64,000 nt of DNA. Origin: Gymnodinialimonas ceratoperidinii (GTDB taxonomy: Bacteria; Pseudomonadota; Alphaproteobacteria; Rhodobacterales; Rhodobacteraceae). The notes below the pieces were generated by a model. It was not told where the DNA came from. It searched no databases and worked only from the letters and a program-made list of their open reading frames with translations. Numbering within the stretch: position 1 is the first letter of the stretch; every line of letters starts with the position of its first letter. This document shows positions 36,640-46,161 of this stretch, in pieces. The position numbers and the translations under genes were made by a program. The stretch is taken from assembly GCF_019297855.1 (NCBI RefSeq), contig NZ_CP079194.1:434001-498000 (forward strand). Direction: 5' to 3'.

Positions 36640-37329
36640 TCACATCCACGGACGCAGCACCGGGGTGCGCTCCGCGATGGCGGTCGACAGCTCTGCATCC
36701 AGCACCACCTTGCCGTCCTCCAGCAGCAGGATCCGGTCGCACAGATGCTCGGCATCCCGCAGGTCATGGGTGGCCATGAAAAGGGTCTGCCCGGTCTCTT
36801 CACAAAGTGTGCGCATCAGCTCCAGCATCTCGCGCCGCAGGGCAGGGTCGAGGGCCGAGAATGGCTCGTCCAGCAGCGCCACGGGCTTGTCGCGCAGCAG
36901 CATCCGCGCGAGGGCAACTCGGCTTTGCTGGCCCCCGGACAGGGCCGCAGGCATCCGCTCGTCCATTCCGTCGAGGTCCACCTTCCGCAGGGATTCCATC
37001 ACCCGCGCCTCATCTGCCGCGTCCAGCCGCAGGTTCGGCGCGATCCCAAGGGCGATGTTGTCGAAGACAGACAGATGCGGGAACAGGTTGCCGTCCTGAA
37101 ACAGGATCGACACGGGCCGCTGCGCGACAGGAGCCGCCGTCACATCCTCGCCCGCCATGATGATCCGCCCGGCGTCAGGCAGCAGGAACCCCGCCAAGGC
37201 CGACAGCAGGGTGGACTTGCCGCTGCCCGAAACGCCCATCAGCGCGACCCGCGCGCCTTTTGGCACCGTCAGGTCGAGCGACAGCGTGAAGGTGCCAAGC
37301 TCGACGCGAACTTTCTCAAGTTGCAGCAT
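36640..37329 (-). CDS. thiQ: Thiamine ABC transporter ATP-binding protein ThiQ
   Basis: A 229-residue ABC ATPase: Walker A GVSGSGKSTLL near residue 33, signature LSGGQQSRVALARMLL, Walker B VALLDEPFSALD and the switch His in MATHDLRDAEHL. Its place after thiP, with a TPP riboswitch ahead of the operon, fixes the substrate as thiamine or its phosphates. It overlaps thiP by 14 bases. Confidence 0.93.
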   Translation of the reverse strand: MLQLEKVRVELGTFTLSLDLTVPKGARVALMGVSGSGKSTLLSALAGFLLPDAGRIIMAGEDVTAAPVAQRPVSILFQDGNLFPHLSVFDNIALGIAPNLRLDAADEARVMESLRKVDLDGMDERMPAALSGGQQSRVALARMLLRDKPVALLDEPFSALDPALRREMLELMRTLCEETGQTLFMATHDLRDAEHLCDRILLLEDGKVVLDAELSTAIAERTPVLRPWM

Positions 37330-38881
37330 TCACGCGTCCCCCTCGGTCAAAGAGCCAGAACATGCCGAGGGACAGGGCCATCAGCAACACCGCCGCGCCC
37401 TGCGCGTCATTGGTGCGGTAAGACCCGAAGAGCCGGTACATTTCAAGCGGCAGCGTCTCCTGTCCCTGTGCCGAGAATAGCGCGATGACACCGAGGTCGC
37501 CCATCGAGAATGCCGCGGCTAGTCCGGCGCCGAAGCCCAGGGGGCGGCGCAGGCGCGGCAGGATCGCGTGCCGCGACCGGGCGAAACCCTGCATGCCCAA
37601 GGCATCGGCCAGCCGGCCCTGCGTCGCCTCTGCCTGACGCGCGGCAGGCACCAGTGCGCGCAGCAGGAAGGGCAAGGCGACAAGGGCGTTGACGAGCCCC
37701 GTGATCGGCAAGGACAAGGCCACGGGATTGACGACGGGGAAGACGATCAGGAACAGGCCGGTCCCGATGACCAGCGGCGAAACCGCGATGGAGAGAAGCC
37801 CGACCGCCTCCAGCCCCGCGCGGCCCGATTTGCCCGCGATCAGCAATGCGATGGGCAGCGCGAGGGATACCGCCAAGGCGGTCGAGGCCAGCGCCAGCAG
37901 GATCGACCGCAGCGCCGCTTCCCACGTGGACAAGGGCAGGCCTGCGACCGCGCCGATGCCCTCGCCGGTCACCGCGGCGAGCGGCAGCAACAGGAACGCC
38001 CCCGCAAGGATCAGGGCCGCGCGGTCCGCGAACCGCGCGCCTTTGCTGTCTCCCGGCCACGCCATCGCCGGGCGGTCCAGCCCGCCGCCAAACTCGGCCG
38101 CCGTGGCAAAGCGCCATGCGACAAGCCCGGCGCCGACACAGATGGCAACCTGGATCACCCCCAGAAGCGCCGCACGACCGAGGTCGAAATCGAAGCGGAA
38201 GGCCTGATAGATCGCGAGTTCGATGGTGGTGGCCGACGGCCCGCCCCCAAGAATCAGTGCGACGGCGAAACTGGTGGTGCAGATCAGGAAAATGACCATT
38301 GCCGCGCCGGGCAGGGCGGCGCGCAACAGAGGCCAGACGAAGTGCCGCCGCATGTCGCGCGCGGTGAAGTTCAGGGAATGGGCCAGTCGGATACGCTCGC
38401 TCGGCACGGCGAGCCAGGCTTGTAGGATCAGTCGCGTAGCCAGCGGCAGGTTCAGGAACACATGGGCCAGCACGACGCCGGCCAATCCATAGATCTCGAT
38501 CTGCCCCGCCCCGATGCCCTCCAGCGCCGTATTCAGCCACCCAGCCCGGCCGAAAATGGCAAGGAGGCCCATGACGGCGACGATGACAGGCAGGATGAAG
38601 GGCGCGCCCATGAGAGAGATATAGGCCCCGCGCCCCCGGAACCGGCGCCGCGCCAGCGCGCGCGCGACCGGGATCGCGACAAGGCAGGAGAGCGCCGCCG
38701 ACAGCGCCGCCTGAAGCAGGGTGAACCGCACCGCGGCCCAATCGGCCGGGCGCAGGTCCGAAAAACCCTCGGCCCGGTAGAGCACCGCGCCGAGGGGTCC
38801 GAAGATGGCAAGGACGACCAGCAGGATCATGATCCAGCCGGTCATCTGCACCGGCGTTACTGGCTGAGCGCGTTTTGCCAT
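37316..38881 (-). CDS. thiP: Thiamine ABC transporter permease ThiP
   Basis: A 521-residue inner-membrane permease made of two fused permease halves with about 12 helices. Each half has an EAA-like loop (for example DAL..QGFARSRHAILPRLRRPLGFG and LPGAAMVIFLICTTSFAVALILGG), where ThiQ docks. Tandem permeases of this size are typical of thiamine and ferric iron importers. It overlaps thiB by 25 bases and thiQ by 14, which argues for tight translational coupling. Confidence 0.93.
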   Translation of the reverse strand: MAKRAQPVTPVQMTGWIMILLVVLAIFGPLGAVLYRAEGFSDLRPADWAAVRFTLLQAALSAALSCLVAIPVARALARRRFRGRGAYISLMGAPFILPVIVAVMGLLAIFGRAGWLNTALEGIGAGQIEIYGLAGVVLAHVFLNLPLATRLILQAWLAVPSERIRLAHSLNFTARDMRRHFVWPLLRAALPGAAMVIFLICTTSFAVALILGGGPSATTIELAIYQAFRFDFDLGRAALLGVIQVAICVGAGLVAWRFATAAEFGGGLDRPAMAWPGDSKGARFADRAALILAGAFLLLPLAAVTGEGIGAVAGLPLSTWEAALRSILLALASTALAVSLALPIALLIAGKSGRAGLEAVGLLSIAVSPLVIGTGLFLIVFPVVNPVALSLPITGLVNALVALPFLLRALVPAARQAEATQGRLADALGMQGFARSRHAILPRLRRPLGFGAGLAAAFSMGDLGVIALFSAQGQETLPLEMYRLFGSYRTNDAQGAAVLLMALSLGMFWLFDRGGRVNAAT

Positions 38882-39858
38882 GTGTCCAGTGCTGCGTCGC
38901 GGATCGCGGCGGCCTCCTCTGCGGGGTAGATCAGCGCCTCTTCCGGTTGCGTCAGCGTATCGAACCCGGCCGGCAGCTCGTCAGCAGAGAGGGCGGCGGG
39001 ATACATCCAGTTGGTCTCGGGGATGATCGCCTGGAACGCGGGCGACACCATGAAATCGAGGAACTGCTGTGCCAGCTCGGGGTTGTCGGCGGTATGCAGG
39101 ACGCCGCCCACCTCGATCTGCATGTAGTGGCCCTCGCTGAAGGACGCGGTGGCGTAGCTGTCATCCTCTTCCGCGATCAGGTGGTAGGCGGGAGAGGTCG
39201 TATAGGACAGCACCATGTCCGCCTCACCATCGAGGAACAATCCGTAGGCCTCGGACCAGCCCGGCGTCACCGTGACGACGTTGTCGGCCAAGCCTTCCCA
39301 AACCGTCGCGGCCTCATCGCCATAGGCATTCTGCACCCAGAGCAGCAGGCCGAGGCCGGGGGTGGAGGACCGGGGGTCCTGGATCACGATGGAGGCGTCA
39401 GAGGCCGCAAGCTCTTCGAAGTTGCCGGGCACGTCTTCCATGTCGGCACGGTGGACGAAGGCGAAATAGCCCCAGTCGAAGGGCAGGAAATGCGGGTCGT
39501 TCCAGTCAACCGGCAGGGTCAGCCCCTCGGCGGTCAGTCCGTGCTCGGCCATCAACCCTGCCTCGACGGCGGCGGTCGTCAGGTTCGTGTCGAGGCCAAG
39601 CACGACGTCCGCTTCCGAGCGCGCGCCTTCCAGCCGCAACCGGGACAAGAGCGCCGCGCCATCGCCGGTGGCGGTGAATTGCAGGTCGCACGCGCAGATT
39701 TCCTCGAACGCGAGTTCCACCGCCGGGCCGGGGCCCCAATCGGACGCGAAGCTGTCATAGGTGTAGACCGTCAGAACGGGGGTCTGCGCGATGGCAGCGC
39801 CGCCCAGAAGGGTCAGACCCGCAGCGATGATGGTCGTGTTGGTGAGGCTCATGCTCAC
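38857..39858 (-). CDS. thiB: Thiamine-binding periplasmic protein ThiB
   Basis: A 333-residue solute-binding protein with a signal peptide ending near AIAQTPVL. Family segments: LTVYTYDSFASDWGPGPAVELAFEE, GDGAALLSRLRLEG, LGLDTNLT, DWGYFAFVH and SSTPGLGLLLWV. These match the TbpA/ThiB group, which binds thiamine, TMP and TPP in the periplasm. It is the first gene of thiBPQ, 50 bases behind the TPP riboswitch. Confidence 0.95.
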   Translation of the reverse strand: MSMSLTNTTIIAAGLTLLGGAAIAQTPVLTVYTYDSFASDWGPGPAVELAFEEICACDLQFTATGDGAALLSRLRLEGARSEADVVLGLDTNLTTAAVEAGLMAEHGLTAEGLTLPVDWNDPHFLPFDWGYFAFVHRADMEDVPGNFEELAASDASIVIQDPRSSTPGLGLLLWVQNAYGDEAATVWEGLADNVVTVTPGWSEAYGLFLDGEADMVLSYTTSPAYHLIAEEDDSYATASFSEGHYMQIEVGGVLHTADNPELAQQFLDFMVSPAFQAIIPETNWMYPAALSADELPAGFDTLTQPEEALIYPAEEAAAIRDAALDTWQNALSQ

Positions 39859-39907
39859 TCCTCCAAAGCTAGGGGCGAAGTGAAGTCCGGGCGAGCCTGC
39901 CGCGATA

Positions 39908-40004
39908 ACCTTCCCTCCGCCGGTGTTAACCGGTTCAGGTTCAACGGGTCAGCTTGCGCAATCTCAGCCATGGACGTCAGTCGACGCTTGGGCTCCCCGA
40001 GGTG
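39908..40004 (-). promoter_or_regulatory. TPP (thi-box) riboswitch ahead of thiBPQ
   Basis: On the minus strand, in order: CTCGGGGAGCCC, GGCTGAGAT, TGACCCGTTGAACCTGAACC and a short stem CCGGTTAACACCGG leading to CGGAGGGAAGG. These are all the conserved blocks of the TPP aptamer. When TPP is bound it should shut off thiBPQ, probably at translation or by early termination in the 50 bases before thiB. Confidence 0.97.
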
Positions 40005-40079
40005 GGTAAAGACGTAGGGCAAAGGGGTAGGTACGGCAAGCCGCTTGGCAAAAGCATCGCACGCCGCTAATCGGAGCCT

Positions 40080-41192
40080 ATGAGTATGAATTCCTACGGT
40101 CACCTGTTCCGCGTCACCACCTGGGGCGAAAGCCACGGCCCCGCCCTTGGCGCGACGGTCGATGGCTGCCCTCCGGGGATCGAGATCGACGCCGCCGCGA
40201 TCCAGCATTGGCTGGACCGCCGCAAGCCCGGCCAGAACAAGTACACGACGCAGCGCCGCGAGGCCGACGAGGTCGAGATCCTCTCGGGCGTCTACGAGGG
40301 CCGCTCGACCGGAACGCCGATCCAGCTGATGATCCGCAACACCGATCAGCGCTCCAAAGATTATGGCGACATCGCCGAGAAATTTCGCCCGGGCCATGCC
40401 GACATCACCTATTGGCAGAAGTACGGCATCCGTGACCCCCGTGGCGGCGGCCGGTCCAGCGCCCGCGAAACCGCCGCGCGCGTGGCCGCCGGCGGCGTGG
40501 CACGCGCCGCGCTGGCGGCGCTGGCGCCCGAGCTGCGGGTCACCGGCTACATGGTGCAGATGGGCCCCCATGGCATCGACCGCGCCCGGTTCGATCTGGC
40601 GCAGGTCGAGCAGAACCCCTTCTGGGTTCCCGACGCGCAGGCGGCCGACGAATGGGCCAGCTACCTCGACGACCTGCGGAAATCCGGCGACAGCGTCGGC
40701 GCGGTGATCGAATTGCGCGCCAGCGGTCTTCCGGCCGGGCTTGGCGCACCGATCTACGCCAAGCTCGATACCGACCTCGCCGCCGCGATGATGTCGATCA
40801 ACGCCGTGAAGGGCGTCGAGATCGGCGACGGCATGGCAGCGGCGGCCCTGACCGGTTCGGCCAATGCCGACGAGATCCACATGGGCGCGAACGGCCCGGA
40901 ATATTCCTCGAACCACGCGGGCGGCATCCTTGGAGGCATCTCCACCGGACAGGACGTGATCGTGCGTTTCGCGGTGAAGCCGACCTCCTCGATCCTGACC
41001 CCCCGCGCGACCATCACCAAGACGGGTGAACCGGCTGAAATCATCACCAAGGGACGGCATGATCCTTGTGTCGGAATTAGGGCAGTGCCGGTCGGAGAAG
41101 CGATGATGGCCTGCGTTTTGCTCGACCATATCCTGATTCACCGCGGCCAGATCGGTGGCGAAGTGGGCGATACTCGCGGGACAATTGGGTAA
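40080..41192 (+). CDS. aroC: Chorismate synthase
   Basis: A 370-residue FMN-dependent enzyme that makes chorismate from EPSP, the last shikimate step. Motifs: [18 protein letters not shown] near the N-terminus, [76 protein letters not shown] and [20 protein letters not shown]. Full length. It is divergent from the thiB riboswitch. Confidence 0.98.
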   Translation: MSMNSYGHLFRVTTWGESHGPALGATVDGCPPGIEIDAAAIQHWLDRRKPGQNKYTTQRREADEVEILSGVYEGRSTGTPIQLMIRNTDQRSKDYGDIAEKFRPGHADITYWQKYGIRDPRGGGRSSARETAARVAAGGVARAALAALAPELRVTGYMVQMGPHGIDRARFDLAQVEQNPFWVPDAQAADEWASYLDDLRKSGDSVGAVIELRASGLPAGLGAPIYAKLDTDLAAAMMSINAVKGVEIGDGMAAAALTGSANADEIHMGANGPEYSSNHAGGILGGISTGQDVIVRFAVKPTSSILTPRATITKTGEPAEIITKGRHDPCVGIRAVPVGEAMMACVLLDHILIHRGQIGGEVGDTRGTIG

Positions 41193-41354
41193 CTTTTTGT
41201 TTAACTTCAGCAGGTTTCTGGCCCAATAGTCCTCTGCCCGGCGCTTTGGTGCCAACCCCTGAACAATGCGGAAAAAGCGTCTTGGCGCTGCCTTTTTTCC
41301 GCCATAATTCGCTCCAACTAAGGCGAAACTGGGGTTTTATGTACTGGATGTCTT

Positions 41355-42056
41355 ATGGGGCAGAATGCTCGTAAGCGAGAGCATCGCGACAGCTATATCA
41401 CTGTTGATTGGCTCGTATTGTTGGTGACCTGTGCCGCGTTGGTGCTGCTGCTGGCAACCACACTGCGCACACCGGTGGAGGGTGATCCGGAGGGCCGCGA
41501 CGGCTTCCGAGAGCTCGCCGCGCACGAGACGCTTTTGGCCTATCAGGACTTCACCTTCGGCGCGCCGGGTTGGCGACCCGATGCGACCAGTGATCGCCTA
41601 CCCGGCCTCGGGCCGGTGTTGGGGCCGTTCGATGCAGAGCCGGTGCAGCGCTCTTTCCCGATCCCCGCCGATGCGGACCATGTCCGGCTGTCCTTCGATC
41701 TCCACCTGATTGGCGATTGGGCCGAGCAGGGGGGGCTGACGGCCTCCCTAAACGAGACCGAGCTTCTTCGCGTGCAAATGCCTGAAGGGACCACTTCAGC
41801 CGCCGAGGTCGAGGCGACCCAAAGCGCCTCCCTCAGCGCCAGTGCCCATGCCGAACGCCTCATTCCCCGTCAGCCGGAAGACGCGCTGCCGGGCAGCGCC
41901 CCAGAAATCACGATCCTGCGGGTCCGGATCGAGATGTCGGACCCGCCCGAGACCCTCACCCTGCGTCTGGATGCGCAGGTAGATGGCGCGGCGCAATGGA
42001 CGCTCGACAACCTCACGGCCGTGGCTGCCCGGAACGACGGCGTCGCGATGCCTTGA
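41355..42056 (+). CDS. Hypothetical protein with one N-terminal membrane anchor
   Basis: A 233-residue product. Residues 1-14 are basic, then a hydrophobic helix (WLVLLVTCAALVLLLATTL) puts the rest in the periplasm. The outer part, about residues 60-230, has a strand pattern with PIPADADHVRLSFDLHLIGDW and DGAAQWTLDNLTAVA, resembling jelly-roll or lectin-like beta sandwiches of the LamG/Flp-associated kind. I know no named family. It has its own upstream region (162 bases after aroC) and is convergent with the thioredoxin gene. Confidence 0.72.
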   Translation: MGQNARKREHRDSYITVDWLVLLVTCAALVLLLATTLRTPVEGDPEGRDGFRELAAHETLLAYQDFTFGAPGWRPDATSDRLPGLGPVLGPFDAEPVQRSFPIPADADHVRLSFDLHLIGDWAEQGGLTASLNETELLRVQMPEGTTSAAEVEATQSASLSASAHAERLIPRQPEDALPGSAPEITILRVRIEMSDPPETLTLRLDAQVDGAAQWTLDNLTAVAARNDGVAMP

Positions 42057-42065
42057 GGCGGGCCG

Positions 42066-42470
42066 TTACAGACCCAGATCAAGCAAGGCGCGGATATCGG
42101 CCTCGCGGGTGCCCGCAACCACGCGGCCGACCTCGGCACCGTTCCGGAACATCACCAGCGTCGACCGGCGCGGAATGTTGAGCGATTGCGCGAAGGCGCC
42201 GTTGCCGAACGCATCCCAATCCACCCGGTAGAACGCGATTGCATCGTCATAGGCCGGGTTCGCGTCCCGCAGCGCCTCAATCGTGCGTTCCTGACTGCGA
42301 CAGGTGGAGCACCAGTCGGCGGCGAAATCCACGAAAACGGTATCGCCACTGGCAATGGCCGCCTCGGCGCTGCCGGGGGCATAGTCGATCATCTCGGCAA
42401 GGGCGCTCAGCGGCATCAGCGCGAAGGCGGCAGCCGAGAGCATCAGGGTGCGGCGGGTGATAGGGGTCAT
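42066..42470 (-). CDS. Exported thioredoxin-fold protein
   Basis: A 134-residue protein with an N-terminal signal (TRRTLMLSAAAFALMPLSALA) and a thioredoxin fold carrying the active site W-C-S-T-C-R in DFAADWCSTCRSQERTI, plus PRRSTLVMFRNGAEVGR with the cis-Pro region. It should work in the periplasm as a reductant. CcdA is encoded 15 bases upstream in the same direction, so CcdA probably supplies electrons to it from cytoplasmic thioredoxin. Confidence 0.88.
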   Translation of the reverse strand: MTPITRRTLMLSAAAFALMPLSALAEMIDYAPGSAEAAIASGDTVFVDFAADWCSTCRSQERTIEALRDANPAYDDAIAFYRVDWDAFGNGAFAQSLNIPRRSTLVMFRNGAEVGRVVAGTREADIRALLDLGL

Positions 42471-42485
42471 GGAGATCTCCAGATG

Positions 42486-43199
42486 TTACAGGGCAACGGA
42501 AAGGTCTTGCAGCCAATAGGGCATGCGGTCGAGCAGCCAGACTTCCAGCATCAGGTGCCAGCGCATGAAGATGGCCAGACCGACAAGGAAGAAGACAGCC
42601 CCGAGAAACGGACGCGAGGCGCTGGCGAAAGCCCGCAGGGCGCCCATGCGTTTCTGCAACGCCGCGCGGGCGCCGTAGCCAAGGGCGATGATGATGGTGC
42701 CGATCCCAAGGGCGAAGGCCACCATGATCAGGAACGCGCGCAGAAGCTCTTCCCCTTGCGAGGCGAGCGAGATGGCAGAGCCGAGCACCGGCCCGACACA
42801 GGGGCTCCAGACCGCGCCCAGAAGCAGGCCGCCCAGAAACTGCCCCTGCCAGCCGTCGGTCTGCATGTCGCGCATTCCGTCGTCGGCGCGCGATGCAACG
42901 CCCGCCGTCGCGGTGGCAAAGCGCGCCGAGAGCTGCGGCACCATGAGCACGGCGCCGAAGACCATCATCAGCACGGCGCCCGCCTGCGACACGGTCTCTT
43001 CCCGCAGCCCGACAAGGTGACCCGCCGCGATGACGCCGAAACCAAGGGTGACGAAGGCGAGCCCCATGCCGCCCGCCAATGCCAGCGGGCCGTAGCGGCT
43101 GCTTTGCAGGGATCCTGCCAGAACGATCGGCAGCACCGGCAAGACGCAGGGGTTGATCAGGGTCAGAAGCCCTGCGGCATAGGCGAGAATGAATTCCAT
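42486..43199 (-). CDS. ccdA: CcdA/DsbD-type transmembrane thiol-disulfide transporter
   Basis: A 237-residue, six-helix protein. The paired membrane cysteines lie in LINPCVLPVLPIVLAG and GAVWSPCVGPVLGSA, as in CcdA and the DsbD beta domain. It carries electrons from cytoplasmic thioredoxin to a periplasmic partner, most likely the thioredoxin-fold protein encoded 15 bases downstream. The ATG at 43199 has AGGTTGGG before it; codons up to 21 upstream lack one. A role in cytochrome c maturation (for petC) is possible. Confidence 0.9.
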   Translation of the reverse strand: MEFILAYAAGLLTLINPCVLPVLPIVLAGSLQSSRYGPLALAGGMGLAFVTLGFGVIAAGHLVGLREETVSQAGAVLMMVFGAVLMVPQLSARFATATAGVASRADDGMRDMQTDGWQGQFLGGLLLGAVWSPCVGPVLGSAISLASQGEELLRAFLIMVAFALGIGTIIIALGYGARAALQKRMGALRAFASASRPFLGAVFFLVGLAIFMRWHLMLEVWLLDRMPYWLQDLSVAL

Positions 43200-43307
43200 G
43201 CCCAACCTAATGCCAAGGGTCGGCGCTCCGGTCACATGAATTGCCCGTGAACGCCCTGTCATGCGCCGGCCGTCCCACAGGCTCTGTCCCTGCGACGGCG
43301 GCTCGGC

Positions 43308-44177
43308 TCAGGCCTTGATGCGCGCGCGCTGCACCGCGAGGATGCCGCCCGCGATGATCGCCACCCCAAGCGCGTCGATCCAGCTCAACCGCTCGGAGAG
43401 GAACACGAAGGCGATGGCGACGCCGAAGACCGGGTTCAGGAAGTGGTAGGTCGCGGCCCGCGTCGGCCCGATACGCCCCACGAGGAGGAACCAGATCAGC
43501 GTCGCCGCGAGGCCGGGCATCAGCGTCGTGTAGATGAACGCGAGGATGAAGGGCAGCGTCCAGTCGATGCTCAACGTCTCCAGCGCCATGGCCGGGAACA
43601 GCAGCGCCACGGCGCCCACGATCATCTGCAGCCCCACGATCATCAGGAGGTTGCCCCCGTCGCTCGACGCGCTCTTGACGGTAAGCGTCGCGGCGGCCAG
43701 CGCCACGGCAGCGATCAGGCACAGCGCGATCCCTAAGGGGTCGGCCCCGCCGCCAAAGCGTTGCGCCATGATCACGGCGACCCCGGCAAAGCCCGCAACC
43801 ATGCCGAAGATACCCATGGCGGGAAGGCGCTCCTTGAACACCGTCCAGTTTGCCAGCGCCACGAGAAGCGGCATCGTCGACGCGATGATCGCCGCCAGCG
43901 ACGCTTCAATCCACTGCATCGCAACGAAGTTGAGGCCGAGGTAGACGGCGTTCTGGCACAGGCCGAAGATGATCACCGCGCGCCATTGATTGCGCGTCAG
44001 GTTGAACCGCTGGCCAAGCGCCAGCGCGATGGAGATCCCGATCACGCCGGAAATCAGGAACCGCGCGGCCAGCGAATAGAGCGGCGGCGCGGCCTCGACG
44101 ATGATGCGGGCGGACGTGAACGCGGAGGACCAGATCAGGGCAAAAGTAAGCCCCATTACCAATGCGCGTAAGTCCAT
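43308..44177 (-). CDS. EamA/DMT family transporter
   Basis: A 289-residue inner-membrane protein with ten predicted helices in two EamA repeats (MGLTFALIWSSAFTSARIIVEAAPPLYSLAARF; second repeat LTVKSASSDGGNLLMIVGLQMIVG), ending in a basic tail ARIKA. DMT carriers export amino acids or metabolites; the substrate is not readable. GGGAGAA precedes the ATG at 44177. A strong terminator of the upstream hup gene falls in its leader, so it must have its own promoter or depend on read-through. Confidence 0.9.
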   Translation of the reverse strand: MDLRALVMGLTFALIWSSAFTSARIIVEAAPPLYSLAARFLISGVIGISIALALGQRFNLTRNQWRAVIIFGLCQNAVYLGLNFVAMQWIEASLAAIIASTMPLLVALANWTVFKERLPAMGIFGMVAGFAGVAVIMAQRFGGGADPLGIALCLIAAVALAAATLTVKSASSDGGNLLMIVGLQMIVGAVALLFPAMALETLSIDWTLPFILAFIYTTLMPGLAATLIWFLLVGRIGPTRAATYHFLNPVFGVAIAFVFLSERLSWIDALGVAIIAGGILAVQRARIKA

Positions 44178-44193
44178 GAATTTTCTCCCAAAG

Positions 44194-44223
44194 AAAAAGG
44201 GCCGCACCCCGTGGCGCGACCCT
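44194..44223 (-). terminator. Terminator of the HU gene
   Basis: On the minus strand AGGGTCGCGCC-ACGG-GGTGCGGCCCT followed by TTTT: an 11-pair stem (with two G-T pairs) over 44198-44223 and a U-run. It lies 27 bases after the HU stop. Confidence 0.85.
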
Positions 44224-44249
44224 CTCATGTCTTCAGGTGGACGGCAATA

Positions 44250-44540
44250 TCAGCCGTTCACGGAATCTTTCAGTGCCTTCGCAACGGTGACTTTCACCTG
44301 CTTGTCGGCCTCTTTCTTGATCTGCTCGCCCGTGGCGGGGTTGCGGACCATGCGCTCGGGACGCTCGCGGCAGTAGACTTTGCCGATGCCGGGAAGGGTC
44401 ACGGCACCGCCGTTTGCGACTTCCTTGGTCACGACTGCCGTGACGGCGTCGAGTGCTGCGCTTGCAGCTTTCTTGTCGGCGCCCATCTCGTCTGCCAGAG
44501 CGGCAACGAGTTGTGTTTTCGTCATGGGTTTGGTTGCCAT
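44250..44540 (-). CDS. hup: HU family DNA-binding protein
   Basis: A 96-residue nucleoid protein. The N-terminal helices start KPMTKTQLVAALADEMGADKKAASAALDAV and the beta arm holds VTLPGIGKVYCRERPERMVRNPATGEQI, with the conserved RNPxTGE tip for bending DNA. The Cys in the arm (KVYCRER) and the YCRERPER sequence differ from E. coli HU (KVNERAAR) but are typical of roseobacter copies. It is transcribed alone, with a good terminator. Confidence 0.94.
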   Translation of the reverse strand: MATKPMTKTQLVAALADEMGADKKAASAALDAVTAVVTKEVANGGAVTLPGIGKVYCRERPERMVRNPATGEQIKKEADKQVKVTVAKALKDSVNG

Positions 44541-44676
44541 GTGCTTATTCTCCTGCTGTCTATCCCCCGTGCCATAGGGCCGGTTGGCGCGAAACTAACC
44601 GTATTTTGTGAGCCCACACAACGCATCAAAGCCATGTTTTGTTGAAAAACACGGGGAAATGCGCGTTTTTCTTCGT

Positions 44677-46161
44677 TCAAAGGAACGCAGTCTCCTGAAA
44701 AGAGCGCAATTTCCGGCTGTGCAGGCGGGCCAGAGGCATCTCCCGCAGATGCTCCATCGCGCGAATGCCGATCAGCAAATGCCGCAAAACCTGGTCCTTG
44801 TAGAAGTCGGACGCCATGCCCGGCAGCTTCAATTCGCCATGCAGCGGCTTGTCCGAGACGCACAGAAGCGTGCCGTAGGGCACCCGGAAGCGGAACCCGT
44901 TGGCCGCGATCGTGGCGCTTTCCATGTCGAGGGCCACGGCGCGCGATTGCGACAGACGCTGCACCGGCCCGGTCTGGTCGCGCAGCTCCCAGTTGCGGTT
45001 GTCGAAGCTGGCGACGGTGCCGGTCCGCATGATCCGCTTCAACTCGAAGCCTTCCAGCTCGGTGACATTGGCCACCGCCGTTTCCAGCGCGACCTGAATT
45101 TCCGCCAGCGCCGGGATCGGGACCCAGATCGGCAGGTCATCGTCCAGCACCTTGTCCTCTCGCAGGTAGGCGTGGGCGAGCACGAAATCGCCCAGACGCT
45201 GCGAGTTTCGCAGCCCGGCGCAATGGCCGACCATCAGCCAGGCATGGGGACGCAGCACGGCGATATGGTCCGTCGCGGTCTTGGCGTTGGACGGCCCGAC
45301 GCCGATGTTGACGAGGGTAATCCCCGAGCCGTCCTTGCGGGTCAGGTGATAGGTCGGCATCTGCGGCATCTTCGCGGGCTGCGCGATCGGGGTCTTGGCA
45401 TCGGTGATGATCGTGTTCCCGGTGGCGACGAAGCTGGTGTAGCCGCTGTCGGGATCGTCGAGCTGCGCGCGGGCGTAGGCCTCGAACTCGTCGACGTAGA
45501 ACTGGTAGTTGGTGAACAACACGTGGTTCTGGAAGTGGCTCGGATCGGTGGCGGTGTAATGGGCCAGCCGCGCCAGCGAGTAATCGATCCGCTGCGCGGT
45601 AAAAGGCGCCAGCGGCCAGGCGCCGTCCTCGAAGGTGAAGCCCAGGCCGTTGACGATATCGTCGTTCGTCGTCGCCAGATCCGGCACGTCGAAGACATCG
45701 CGCAGGATGAACTCTCCCGCGCCCTCCTGGGGCACCGTGATCGAGGTGTCCTGCGCCACGGCGAAGTGCACCGGCATCGGCGTCATCGAGGGGCCGACAT
45801 AGATGCTCACACCGTGGTTCTGGATCAGCAGGTCGATCTGCTGGATCAGGTAATTCTCGAACAGGTCGGGCCGCGTGATCGTGGTAGCATAGGTGCCGGG
45901 CTCCGAGACATGGCCGAACGACAGGCGGCTATCGATGCCCGCGAAGGAGGTCGTGCGCAGGCGGATCTCAGGGTAGAACGCCCGGAAGCGCGTGTTCTCC
46001 GGCGCGCCGTTCAGCACCGTCTCGGTGAAATGGTCGCCGAGGAATTGCGTCGCCTCATTATAGAGCTTCTGCACCTGCGCGACGGCTTCAGTCGCGTCGG
46101 TGAAGGCCATGGGCTCGCCGTGGTCGGGCGTGCGGATCTTTTGGGGGGCATGCGTCGTCAT
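44677..46161 (-). CDS. amn: AMP nucleosidase
   Basis: A 494-residue enzyme that splits AMP to adenine and ribose 5-phosphate. Segments: RFRAFYPEIRLRTTSFAGIDSRLSFGHVSEPGTYATTITRPDLF (N-terminal domain), and the phosphorylase fold with NIGVGPSNAKTATDHIAVLRPHAWLMVGHCAGLR and LDMESATIAANGFRFRVPYGTLLCVSDKPLHGE. It begins inside the stop of a 41-codon gene (ATGA), which itself begins inside the stop of ade. Its product adenine is the substrate of Ade, so this is a two-step AMP to hypoxanthine operon. Confidence 0.96.
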   Translation of the reverse strand: MTTHAPQKIRTPDHGEPMAFTDATEAVAQVQKLYNEATQFLGDHFTETVLNGAPENTRFRAFYPEIRLRTTSFAGIDSRLSFGHVSEPGTYATTITRPDLFENYLIQQIDLLIQNHGVSIYVGPSMTPMPVHFAVAQDTSITVPQEGAGEFILRDVFDVPDLATTNDDIVNGLGFTFEDGAWPLAPFTAQRIDYSLARLAHYTATDPSHFQNHVLFTNYQFYVDEFEAYARAQLDDPDSGYTSFVATGNTIITDAKTPIAQPAKMPQMPTYHLTRKDGSGITLVNIGVGPSNAKTATDHIAVLRPHAWLMVGHCAGLRNSQRLGDFVLAHAYLREDKVLDDDLPIWVPIPALAEIQVALETAVANVTELEGFELKRIMRTGTVASFDNRNWELRDQTGPVQRLSQSRAVALDMESATIAANGFRFRVPYGTLLCVSDKPLHGELKLPGMASDFYKDQVLRHLLIGIRAMEHLREMPLARLHSRKLRSFQETAFL

